Assembly (NCBI GenBank): GCA_938084565.1
Contig: CALKEU010000001.1
Coordinates: 124,001-188,000 of the forward strand
DNA: 64,000 nucleotides
Reading direction: 5' to 3'
DNA from: Candidatus Kapaibacterium sp.
GTDB taxonomy: Bacteria; Bacteroidota; Ignavibacteria; Kapaibacteriales; HRBIN21
Both the position numbers and the translations under genes were made by a program. The first letter of the stretch is position 1. Each line of letters begins with the position of its first letter. Shown in pieces: positions 45,478 to 53,804 of this stretch. The notes below the pieces were generated by a model that searched no databases, was not told the DNA's origin, and saw nothing but the letters and a program-made list of their open reading frames with translations.

Positions 45478-46380
45478 ATGTGTCGCTTTGTGGCCTACAT
45501 TGGGCCGCCCGTACTGGCAGCCGACCTCCTCTATCGGCCTCGGCATTCCCTGATTCGGGCGCAGACGATTCATGCCGAAGAAATGTCGGTCACCGTCAAC
45601 GGGGATGGGTTTGGGGTTGGGTGGTACGTACCGGAACTTGACAACGAACCGTGTGTCTTCCGGAGCATTAAGCCGGCCTGGAGCGACTTAAATCTGCGCA
45701 ATCTAGCGCGCAAGATCTTCTCTCCGCTCATCTTTGCCCACGTCCGAGCGGCTTCTCCCGGATTTCGGGTGGAGGAGGTGAACTCGCACCCCTTCTGGTG
45801 CGGACGCCTCATGTTCATGCACAATGGTGTTGTGGGAAGCTTCCGGGCCATTCGACGGAAGCTGCTACGCCAGCTTAACGACACAGCGTACGATGCCATT
45901 ATGGGATCGACTGATTCGGAGCACCTCTTTGGGCTCCTGCTCAACTTCCTTCGCGATCCCTTCGGAGAGGTCAGCTGCGAGGAGCTGGTTGAGGCCGTCT
46001 GGAATATGCTCTACGAGCTGAGCAATCTGCTCATTGAGGCCAATGTGCGGGAACACTCCTATCTGAATCTCTGCGTGACGAACGGCACCAGCATTGTGGC
46101 AACACGCTACACGACTAATCCCAATGCACAGCCAGCGACACTGTACTACATGTACGGCAAGCGCTACTACTGCGACGGGGAGTGGTGCGGGATGGAGCCC
46201 ACCTACGGGCATCCCTCTGCTGTCGTTATCGCCTCGGAACCCTTCACGGGGACACACTCAGACTGGATTAAGGTCGAACGCAACACGATGATGGTCATTG
46301 ACGAGACGTTGCGTATCCGCTTCTTCCCCATCGAGCTCCCCTTCGAGCGCTTTGTGGCTGAGGAAGTTGAAGTGCTGTAG
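45478..46380 (+). CDS. Class II glutamine amidotransferase
   Basis: 300 residues. After Met removal the N-terminal Cys of MCRFVAYIG would be the catalytic nucleophile of an Ntn hydrolase. NGDGFGVGWY, FAHVRAASPG, NSHPFWCGRLMFMHNG and TDSEHLFGLL are the YafJ/EgtC-like family motifs. It hydrolyses a glutamine or gamma-glutamyl amide, but no synthase domain is attached and the substrate is unknown. nuoL starts 16 bases downstream, so they may be co-transcribed. Confidence 0.9.
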   Translation: MCRFVAYIGPPVLAADLLYRPRHSLIRAQTIHAEEMSVTVNGDGFGVGWYVPELDNEPCVFRSIKPAWSDLNLRNLARKIFSPLIFAHVRAASPGFRVEEVNSHPFWCGRLMFMHNGVVGSFRAIRRKLLRQLNDTAYDAIMGSTDSEHLFGLLLNFLRDPFGEVSCEELVEAVWNMLYELSNLLIEANVREHSYLNLCVTNGTSIVATRYTTNPNAQPATLYYMYGKRYYCDGEWCGMEPTYGHPSAVVIASEPFTGTHSDWIKVERNTMMVIDETLRIRFFPIELPFERFVAEEVEVL

Positions 46381-46396
46381 TGTGAGGTATGCACAG

Positions 46397-48355
46397 ATGG
46401 ATTTCCTCATCGCAGCGATTCCGCTAATTCCGCTAGCAGGATTTCTCACGCTGGGACTCTTCGGATGGCGGTGGCGTTCTGAAACGGTACTCGGAGCCCT
46501 GGGCAGCGGCACAGTTGGACTTTCGTTTCTCTTGAGCACCATTGTGCTGGGCTGGCTTCTCCAGCTGCCCGAGCCTCAGCGCTCGTATACTGTCGTGCTC
46601 TACCGCTGGATTGAAGCGGGAACATTTCGCGTGGAGCTGGCCTTCACGGTGGATCCACTCTCGATTGTGTTTGCTCTGGTCGTCACTGGCGTGGGCTTCC
46701 TCATCCACGTTTACTCCATTGGCTACATGCAGGGGGACGCTGGCTTCTGGCGTTTCTTTGCCTATCTGAACCTGTTCATCTTCATGATGCTCGTGCTGGT
46801 GCTGAGCAACAATCTGTTGCTCACCTTTCTGGGATGGGAAGGGGTGGGGCTCTGTTCGTATCTACTCATCGGCTTCTGGTACAACCGACGCTTTGAGGGG
46901 GTTGGTATCCTCTGGACGACCGATGCAGGGCGCAAGGCTTTCATTATGAATCGCATCGGGGATGCTGGAATGCTGCTGGCCATGTTTCTGCTTGTTCAGC
47001 AGTTCGGCAGCCTGGAGTATTCAACCATCAATGCGCAAGCCGCCTCACTCGCCATGGGCTCGGGGACCATCGTAGCTATCACGCTCCTGCTATTTCTGGC
47101 ATGCACTGGGAAATCAGCGCAGATTCCGCTAGCAGTCTGGCTTCCCGATGCCATGGCTGGCCCAACGCCCGTCTCAGCCCTCATCCACGCAGCGACGATG
47201 GTAACAGCGGGGGTATTCCTCGTTTCTCGATTGGCTCCGCTCTTTGCCCTGGCTCCGGCAACGCTGAACATTATAGCGGCTGTTGGAGCTCTCACAGCTC
47301 TGACAGCTGCCACAATCGGCTTGGTACAGACAGACATCAAGAAGGTGCTGGCATACTCGACCATCAGCCAGCTGGGGTTTATGTTTACGGCTGCTGGTGT
47401 TGGGGCCTTCTCAGCAGCAGTGTTTCACGTTGTCACCCATGCTTTCTTCAAGGCCCTGCTCTTTCTCGGGGCTGGGGCTGTAATCCATGCTCTGCATGAG
47501 CAGCAAGACATTCGTGCCATGGGCGGCCTCAGGCGCTCCATGCCTACAACGTATCGTCTCTTCCTTGTGGCTGGGTTAGCCATCGCTGGTATCCCGCCCC
47601 TGAGCGGCTTTTTCTCTAAGGACGCCATTCTCTGGCATGTCTTTGAGGAGGCGGGTATCCTGGGCTGGCTGGTGCTTGTGGCAGCTGCTTTTTGTACGGC
47701 ATTCTACACCTTTCGCCTGATTGCTCTTGTCTTCCACGGTGAGGAGCGGTTTGACCGGCGTCATCTACACCCGCACGAAGCTCCTGCCGTCATGCGCGTG
47801 CCGCTTCTGATACTGGGCTTCCTCTCCGTTGTTGGAGGCTTCTTGGGTATCCCGCATGCTCTCTTACCCTTCGTGGACAGTCCGAACCTCTTGGAGCACT
47901 TCTTGGAACCACTCTTTACACCGGCTGCTGCGTTGCTTGGGAAAATTTCCGCACCAGCTCTCCACTGGGAGGAGTACGTGCTCATGCTGCTTGCCACAGC
48001 TGTCAGTGGTGCTGGGGCTCTCTCTGCGTGGCGCCTTTTCAGCGCTGACGGTCTGGCCGCTGAGCAGAAGATTCAACAACGCCTGGGCCGGCTCTACCAA
48101 CTGCTATGGCGGAAGTACTATGTCGACGAGTTCTACCAGAAACTCATCGTGGAGCCGGTACAGCAGGTTTCGGAACGCTTCTTCTGGCGCTTCCTGGATG
48201 CAGCTCTCATCGATGGTGTAGTCAATGGTGTTGCGCGCTTGGTCGGCCAACTAGGTAGCATCGTGCGCCGCCTGCAGACAGGCGTTGCGCAGAGCTATGC
48301 GATGGTCATGCTCGTAGGGATTCTCGCCCTGCTGTCGTGGTTGGTGCTCTTCTGA
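46397..48355 (+). CDS. nuoL: NADH-quinone oxidoreductase subunit L
   Basis: 652 residues from ATG 46397. It is an antiporter-like subunit with about 16 membrane helices. FLGWEGVGLCSYLLIGFW, FLACTGKSAQIPLAVWLPDA followed by AGPTPVSALIHAATMV, and VTHAFFKALLFLGAGAVIHA are NuoL motifs, including the conserved Lys and Glu of the proton path. A long C-terminal helix region with KYYVDEFYQ is present. It pumps protons in complex I at the inner membrane. Confidence 0.97.
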   Translation: MDFLIAAIPLIPLAGFLTLGLFGWRWRSETVLGALGSGTVGLSFLLSTIVLGWLLQLPEPQRSYTVVLYRWIEAGTFRVELAFTVDPLSIVFALVVTGVGFLIHVYSIGYMQGDAGFWRFFAYLNLFIFMMLVLVLSNNLLLTFLGWEGVGLCSYLLIGFWYNRRFEGVGILWTTDAGRKAFIMNRIGDAGMLLAMFLLVQQFGSLEYSTINAQAASLAMGSGTIVAITLLLFLACTGKSAQIPLAVWLPDAMAGPTPVSALIHAATMVTAGVFLVSRLAPLFALAPATLNIIAAVGALTALTAATIGLVQTDIKKVLAYSTISQLGFMFTAAGVGAFSAAVFHVVTHAFFKALLFLGAGAVIHALHEQQDIRAMGGLRRSMPTTYRLFLVAGLAIAGIPPLSGFFSKDAILWHVFEEAGILGWLVLVAAAFCTAFYTFRLIALVFHGEERFDRRHLHPHEAPAVMRVPLLILGFLSVVGGFLGIPHALLPFVDSPNLLEHFLEPLFTPAAALLGKISAPALHWEEYVLMLLATAVSGAGALSAWRLFSADGLAAEQKIQQRLGRLYQLLWRKYYVDEFYQKLIVEPVQQVSERFFWRFLDAALIDGVVNGVARLVGQLGSIVRRLQTGVAQSYAMVMLVGILALLSWLVLF

Positions 48356-48382
48356 AAGTGACACAGTCGCCCGAATGGCCAC

Positions 48383-50020
48383 ATGGAATGGATACTCCTG
48401 GGCCTTTTGGCCACACCGCTAGTAGGGTTTGTGCTCATACTGCTCCTTCCTCGTGAGCGCCTCCGGTGGATCCATGCTCTCAGCATAGCTGTAGGCCTCA
48501 TCACATTCGGCTTGGCTATTGCGCTATGGATTGCTTTCCGCCCTGAGCAACCCGGCTTCCAGTTCCGCATCGCACTTCGGTGGATCGAGTCGCTGGATAT
48601 CGGCTTCCGAGTTGGAGTGGATGGCATCTCGCTCCTGCTTGTAGTGCTGACAACACTCCTGACGTTGGTAGCGCTGCTGGCTTCGCTTGAAGCAATTCGC
48701 CACCGGCAGAAGGAGTACTACGCCATGCTCCTGCTGCTGGAGACCGCCATGCTAGGGGTATTCGTGGCGACGGACACCTTTCTGTTCTACGTCTTCTGGG
48801 AGCTCGTGCTCATCCCGATGTACTTCATCATCGGTATCTGGGGAGGGCGCAACCGCATTTACGCCGCCCTCAAGTTCTTTCTCTACACCTTGGTGGGCTC
48901 GCTCCTGATGCTGGTGGGCATCGTCTGGCTGGGGGTCTATGCCCAGCAGCATGCTGGCGGCTTTACGGGGGATTTGGAACGGCTGCAGCAGATCGGGCCC
49001 ACTCTGCCCTTGACGGCCCAGCGCTGGCTGTTTTGGGCTTTTGCGCTGTCTTTCTGCATCAAAGTACCGCTCTTCCCGCTGCACACGTGGTTGCCCGATG
49101 CTCACGTTGAGGCTCCCACTGCTGGCTCGGTTATCCTAGCGGGGGTATTGCTCAAGATGGGGACCTATGGTCTGGTGCGCTTCAATCTGGAGCTCTTCCC
49201 GCAGGCCAGCTTCGAATATGCCCCACTACTTGCATGGTTAGGGGTCATTGGCATTGTCTACGGTGCCCTGGTGGCATTTGCACAGAGCGATATGAAGAAG
49301 TTGATTGCGTACTCCTCCGTCAGCCACTTGGGGTTCATCGTGCTGGGCATTTTCTCGATGACGGTAGAGGGACTCCAGGGAGCTCTCCTCCAGATGGTCA
49401 ACCATGGACTCTCGACGGGGATGCTCTTCCTGTGTGTGGGTATGCTCTATGAGCGGCGACACACACGGGAGCTTGCCGAATTCGGCGGGCTAGCCCGACG
49501 AATGCCGCTCTTTGCTGTACTGCTGGCCTTAGCGGTACTCTCATCGGCAGGCCTACCCGGTCTGAACGGCTTCGTCGGGGAATTCCTCAGCCTCCTCGGG
49601 GCAGCACAGTCTCGCTTTCTGGACAACTTCGTGTTCGCTGCAATAGGAGTGTCGGGAGTTATTCTTGCGGCAGCATACCTGCTCAAGTTTTACCACGCTC
49701 TCATGTTCGGCGAGCCAAGCAATCCAGAAAACTACCATCTACGAGACATTGGCTGGCTTGAACGCTTACAGCTGATACCCTTGGTGGTGCTCTTTGTCTG
49801 GATCGGGCTCTTCCCGCGCCCATTCTTGCACCTCAGCGAGCTCAGCTTCCGGAGCATGGTAGCCAAGCTCGAACAACTGCGGTTTGGCATCACGACAATT
49901 GAGCTTCCAACCCCACAGGCAGCTCCAGCAGCAGAGCCGGTGCAACCCTCCCCAAGTCCACTCGAGCCGCAGCGCTTCCTCGAAGAGCAGCTCCGCCGTA
50001 TGCCGCCTCCCCGGCCATGA
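48383..50020 (+). CDS. nuoM: NADH-quinone oxidoreductase subunit M
   Basis: 545 residues, about 14 membrane helices. FRVGVDGISLLLVVLTTLL, FYVFWELVLIPMYFIIGIWG, FCIKVPLFPLHTWLPDAHVE with APTAGSVILAGVLLKMGTYG, and KLIAYSSVSHLGFIVLGIF are typical of NuoM. The C-terminus is extended with a proline-rich tail (TPQAAPAAEPVQPSPSPLEP). Its stop overlaps the following non-nuo gene as ATGA. Confidence 0.97.
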   Translation: MEWILLGLLATPLVGFVLILLLPRERLRWIHALSIAVGLITFGLAIALWIAFRPEQPGFQFRIALRWIESLDIGFRVGVDGISLLLVVLTTLLTLVALLASLEAIRHRQKEYYAMLLLLETAMLGVFVATDTFLFYVFWELVLIPMYFIIGIWGGRNRIYAALKFFLYTLVGSLLMLVGIVWLGVYAQQHAGGFTGDLERLQQIGPTLPLTAQRWLFWAFALSFCIKVPLFPLHTWLPDAHVEAPTAGSVILAGVLLKMGTYGLVRFNLELFPQASFEYAPLLAWLGVIGIVYGALVAFAQSDMKKLIAYSSVSHLGFIVLGIFSMTVEGLQGALLQMVNHGLSTGMLFLCVGMLYERRHTRELAEFGGLARRMPLFAVLLALAVLSSAGLPGLNGFVGEFLSLLGAAQSRFLDNFVFAAIGVSGVILAAAYLLKFYHALMFGEPSNPENYHLRDIGWLERLQLIPLVVLFVWIGLFPRPFLHLSELSFRSMVAKLEQLRFGITTIELPTPQAAPAAEPVQPSPSPLEPQRFLEEQLRRMPPPRP

Positions 50021-51102
50021 GTATTGCCTGCCGTACCATACCGGCTGTCTGTTCGGTAGCGCTCATCGGTCTCAGCTGTACCGAGAGCATCCCGCCGCTT
50101 TCTCCCTCTCATCCGAGTGATTCTCACGGAGCTTATGTCCTGTGTGAAGGGCTGTGGGGACACGACAATGCAACGCTCGCCCGCATTGAACTGCCCAGCG
50201 GGCGTGTCATTGCCGACGTCTTAGCTGGCACAGGACTCCGCTTGGGCGATATCGGGAACGACATGCAACGACTCGGAGACACCCTCTATGTGGTCGTTTC
50301 AGGTGCGCGTAGCATCGAGTGCTTCCAGGTCAGCACAGCACGCTGGATTGGGCGGATTCGACTCCAGCACAATCTCTATCCGCGCCAGCTCTGCATCGTC
50401 AATGACACATTCGGGCTCGTCACCGATCTCTACGCTGATGCTGTCACATCGGTTCACCTACGGCGCTTGGAGGAACTTCCGGAGCGTTACGTCGTCGGTC
50501 CTGCCCCAGAAGGCATTGCCGCTTTTGGGGACATGGTCTTTGTGGCCAATTCCGGATACGGGGACTATCGAGCGCAGGAACCAAAGGCCGGAACCCTGTC
50601 CGTGCTTTCCCTTAGCCGGCGGACCGAAATTGCCACCCTGGCCGTAGGGCCTAACCCAGTCACGGTGACTGTCAATCCTCGGTGGCAACGCCTCTACGTC
50701 CTCTATCTCCACGTGCCGAGCGCATGGTCGCACGACTCTCTTGGCGGAATCGTGGAATACGGTCTTCCCTCGCTGCAACGGTTGCGCACATGGCGCGCTC
50801 CCATTGCGGGCTATGATGTTGCGTGGACAACACGTTACGATACTCTGCTCTTCCTAACCCCCCAGGGGGTTTGGGGCATTGCACTAGCCGATACGAGCTC
50901 TACCCCAATGGCAATCTGGCCCAACCCGCAGCCGCACTATGACAACTGGTACACCGTAGCGGTAGATCCCGAAGGCGCACTCTGGATCGGGAATGCCCGG
51001 AGCTTTACTGTTGCAGGGGAAGTCCTCCGCATTCAGAGAACTACAGGTCAAATACGCCGTTTTGCTGTCGGCGTCAATCCCGGGGCAATCCTCTTCTTTT
51101 GA
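50017..51102 (+). CDS. Beta-propeller lipoprotein encoded between nuoM and nuoN
   Basis: 361 residues beginning at an ATGA overlap with nuoM. The N-terminus ends in a lipobox-like LIGLSC, so export and lipidation are likely. The body is a YVTN/DUF5074-like seven-bladed propeller: GAYVLCEGLWGHDNATLARI, RLGDTLYVVVSGARSIECFQ, GLVTDLYADAVTSVHL, DMVFVANSGYGDY, NRRWQRLY-type strands and YTVAVDPEGALWIGNA. No catalytic motif is seen. The family often sits with TonB systems or binds metals or peptides; a complex I role would be new. nuoN follows after 30 bases. Confidence 0.82.
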   Translation: MSIACRTIPAVCSVALIGLSCTESIPPLSPSHPSDSHGAYVLCEGLWGHDNATLARIELPSGRVIADVLAGTGLRLGDIGNDMQRLGDTLYVVVSGARSIECFQVSTARWIGRIRLQHNLYPRQLCIVNDTFGLVTDLYADAVTSVHLRRLEELPERYVVGPAPEGIAAFGDMVFVANSGYGDYRAQEPKAGTLSVLSLSRRTEIATLAVGPNPVTVTVNPRWQRLYVLYLHVPSAWSHDSLGGIVEYGLPSLQRLRTWRAPIAGYDVAWTTRYDTLLFLTPQGVWGIALADTSSTPMAIWPNPQPHYDNWYTVAVDPEGALWIGNARSFTVAGEVLRIQRTTGQIRRFAVGVNPGAILFF

Positions 51103-51132
51103 CGAAGTCAGACCAAGCACAGGCAGTTGGCA

Positions 51133-52557
51133 ATGGACATGGGAAGCCAGCTTCTCTCCGTAGCACCGGTCGTGCTAGTCGGTGGGCTCGCAACAGTTGT
51201 TATGCTTGTGGATGCACTCGTCCGCGACAGCACACGCTGGACCTTCTGGATGAGCCTAGCAGGACTTATAGGGAGCGCTATTGCTGGGCTGGCAACCCTT
51301 TCGGCATCAGGCACTGTCTTCAATGGGATGCTGGCTGCTGGCGGCACTGCAGCGCTCTTCGACACACTCCTATCGATGGCAGGGATTCTCACGTTGTTGG
51401 CTGCCCGCCCCTATCTGCGGCGTGAGGGACAGGAGTACGATGAGTTTTACACCCTCTTGCTCTTTGCCCTGGCTGGGGCAATGCTTTTGGTCCATGCCGC
51501 GCATCTGGTCATCTTCTTCCTCGGCATCGAGCTGATGTCTGTAGCTTTCTACGTGCTAGCGGGGTACTTTCGACGGCAAACTCGCTCGGTTGAGGCAGCG
51601 CTGAAGTACTTCCTCCTGGGGGCTTTCGCAACGGGCTTTCTGCTCTACGGTATTGCCATGGTGTACGGAAGCAGCGGAGCTCTCGCCTACGCAGCAATCC
51701 AGGAGCAGTTACGCCATGGCTCGGCCCTCCCAACATTACTCCTCATCGGCATTGGACTCCTCGTGGTTGGCGTCGGGTTCAAAATCGCCATTGTGCCCTT
51801 CCACCAATGGGTGCCCGATGTCTACCAGGGGGCTCCAACGGTGGTGACCGCTTTCATGAGCACCGTAGGCAAGGCTGCTGTAGTGATTGCGTTAGTGCCC
51901 CTCTTTCGCGCTCTGCAGCCGGCCGTTGAGACCAAGCTCCAGCTGGCTGTGGCCACCCTGGCAGCCGCTACGATTCTGCTCGGGAACATCACGGCCGTTG
52001 TGCAAAGCAACATCAAGCGCATGCTAGCTTACTCCTCCATTGCACACGCCGGGTACCTTCTGATGGGCCTGGTTGCGCAGAACGACCGCGGCTGGGCGGG
52101 AATGCTCTTCTATGCTGCCGCCTACCTCTTCATGCAGCTGGGAGCCTTTGTCGTCGTAGCCAGCGTAGAAACAAACAACGAAGAGCGACTGGAGATCAGT
52201 GAATACGCCGGGCTGAGCCGCCGGCATCCCGTACTGGCCGCCCTCATGGCCATATTCCTCTTCTCGCTGACAGGGTTACCACCGTTTGCCGGCTTCTTCG
52301 GGAAGTACTACCTTTTCACTGCCGCCATCGAAGCCGGCTACACGTGGTTGGCTGTCATTGCCGTTGTGGGAACGATGATTTCTGCATACTTCTACCTGGG
52401 GGTGCTAGTGGCCATGTACTTCCGTGAGCCCCACGAGCGACTTGTCCCGGCTCTCGGGGGAACAGCAACGCTGACCGTCTGGCTCAGCAGCCTGGCAGTG
52501 CTCGCCCTGGGGATCTTCCCAAGTACCCTCCTGCAGTTACTCGAGCGCTTCCTCTGA
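51133..52557 (+). CDS. nuoN: NADH-quinone oxidoreductase subunit N
   Basis: 474 residues from ATG 51133. FYTLLLFALAGAMLLVHAAHL, FFLGIELMSVAFYVLAGYFR, VGVGFKIAIVPFHQWVPDVY followed by QGAPTVVTAFMSTVGKAAVV, and MLAYSSIAHAGYLLMGLVAQ are NuoN motifs with the conserved lysines. It is the third antiporter-like pump of complex I. The remaining nuo genes are not in the window. Its end overlaps the convergent yraN by 21 bases. Confidence 0.97.
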   Translation: MDMGSQLLSVAPVVLVGGLATVVMLVDALVRDSTRWTFWMSLAGLIGSAIAGLATLSASGTVFNGMLAAGGTAALFDTLLSMAGILTLLAARPYLRREGQEYDEFYTLLLFALAGAMLLVHAAHLVIFFLGIELMSVAFYVLAGYFRRQTRSVEAALKYFLLGAFATGFLLYGIAMVYGSSGALAYAAIQEQLRHGSALPTLLLIGIGLLVVGVGFKIAIVPFHQWVPDVYQGAPTVVTAFMSTVGKAAVVIALVPLFRALQPAVETKLQLAVATLAAATILLGNITAVVQSNIKRMLAYSSIAHAGYLLMGLVAQNDRGWAGMLFYAAAYLFMQLGAFVVVASVETNNEERLEISEYAGLSRRHPVLAALMAIFLFSLTGLPPFAGFFGKYYLFTAAIEAGYTWLAVIAVVGTMISAYFYLGVLVAMYFREPHERLVPALGGTATLTVWLSSLAVLALGIFPSTLLQLLERFL

Positions 52558-52917
52558 GCGAAAGGCATCCTGGTAAAGGCGTATGGTTGGGGGCTGCGTC
52601 CCTAAATCGAGAGCAATAACATCGAACCGACACGGCCCCTCCTCCAGACCGGCTATTGCTCGATAGGCCTGAGCAACACGGAGAATCTGACGCCGCTTTC
52701 GAGGAGTGAGCGCCTCTTCCGGAAGTCCAAAGCGTGCCGATGTCCGTGCTTTGACTTCGACGAAGACCAGTACTTCCCCGTCGTAAGCAACAAGATCCAG
52801 CTCGCCAAGACGCCCAATGCGTACGTTGCGCCCTATGATGCGGTACCCGCGCTCTTCGAGATACTCTGCGGCCCGAGCCTCAGCCGCACGCCCTCTGGCC
52901 GAGGGAGAGGTTTTCAT
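52537..52917 (-). CDS. yraN: YraN family (UPF0102) putative endonuclease
   Basis: 126 residues from ATG 52917; the longer frame to 53055 has no support. ARGRAAEARAAEYLEERGYRII, GELDLVAYDGEVLVFVEVKAR (the restriction-endonuclease-like Asp and Glu-x-Lys) and FDVIALDLG are diagnostic. The family has a nuclease fold, but its cellular role is unsettled. Confidence 0.93.
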   Translation of the reverse strand: MKTSPSARGRAAEARAAEYLEERGYRIIGRNVRIGRLGELDLVAYDGEVLVFVEVKARTSARFGLPEEALTPRKRRQILRVAQAYRAIAGLEEGPCRFDVIALDLGTQPPTIRLYQDAFRSEEALE

Positions 52918-53041
52918 GGTATGGCACAGCCGTTGGCAGATTCTTTTGACGGAGACGGATGCGCTGTAATTTCCGTCTGATGTGGAACTCCATCGAACGA
53001 GAAGCGGTTCTCGTATACGGCAGCACAGTGAGAGCAGCGCC

Positions 53042-53773
53042 ATGTACGTCACCAAGTCAGCTCAGGGCATTCGTATTTCCCGTGACCTTGTGCGCGTGCT
53101 GATTGCTGACGACCATGAGATCGTACGCGTTGGGCTTCGTCACTTATTGAGCAAAGAGCCCACGTTTGAAATCGTTGGCGAAGCCGGTACAGGAGAAGAA
53201 GCCATTGCCCTTGCACGCCACCACCGGCCCGATGTTGTGCTAATGGATATCATTATGCCTCGCCTCAACGGAATTCAAGCAACCCGCATCCTGCGCTCTA
53301 TGCTACCGGAGATACGCGTCTTGATTCTGACCTCCTACGAGGACGCCTTCCACGTTGAGCAGGCGCTGCGCGCAGGTGCTCACGGGTATCTGACAAAGAG
53401 CATGAAACCCGAAGAGGTGATAGAGGCCATCCGTGCCGCCATAGCTGGAGAGCAGGTCTTTAGCCCCGCTATCCTCGCCTTCATCCAAGGCATAGAAATA
53501 CGCCCCGGGACAGAGGATCACGCGCTCGTGCACATCACGCAACAAGAAGCGCGTGTCCTACAACTCGTAGCCGAGGGGCTCACCACAAAGGAAATTGCCT
53601 TCCGGCTCGGCATAAGCCCGAGGACGGTTGAGACACACCGGTCTCACCTTATGGAGAAACTCCGCGCCCGAAGTACCGCAGCCCTCGTGCGCTTTGCCCT
53701 TCTGAATGCAGACTACCTAGCCCACCTCAGCACACACTCGGAGAACGCTCAGCAGAGAGGGGAAATTTTGTAG
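53042..53773 (+). CDS. NarL/LuxR-family response regulator, orphan
   Basis: 243 residues from ATG 53042. Receiver domain: VLIADDHEIVRVGLRHLL, phosphoacceptor Asp 69 in VVLMDIIMPRLNG, and Lys in YLTKSMKPEEV. The helix-turn-helix domain has ITQQEARVLQLVAEGLTTKEIAFRLGISPRTVETH. It activates or represses genes when phosphorylated. No kinase is adjacent. A large surface protein gene starts 31 bases downstream and may be co-transcribed or controlled by it (inference). Confidence 0.94.
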   Translation: MYVTKSAQGIRISRDLVRVLIADDHEIVRVGLRHLLSKEPTFEIVGEAGTGEEAIALARHHRPDVVLMDIIMPRLNGIQATRILRSMLPEIRVLILTSYEDAFHVEQALRAGAHGYLTKSMKPEEVIEAIRAAIAGEQVFSPAILAFIQGIEIRPGTEDHALVHITQQEARVLQLVAEGLTTKEIAFRLGISPRTVETHRSHLMEKLRARSTAALVRFALLNADYLAHLSTHSENAQQRGEIL

Positions 53774-53804
53774 TTTCCCACAGACACGCCGTTCAGGCTC
53801 CTCA

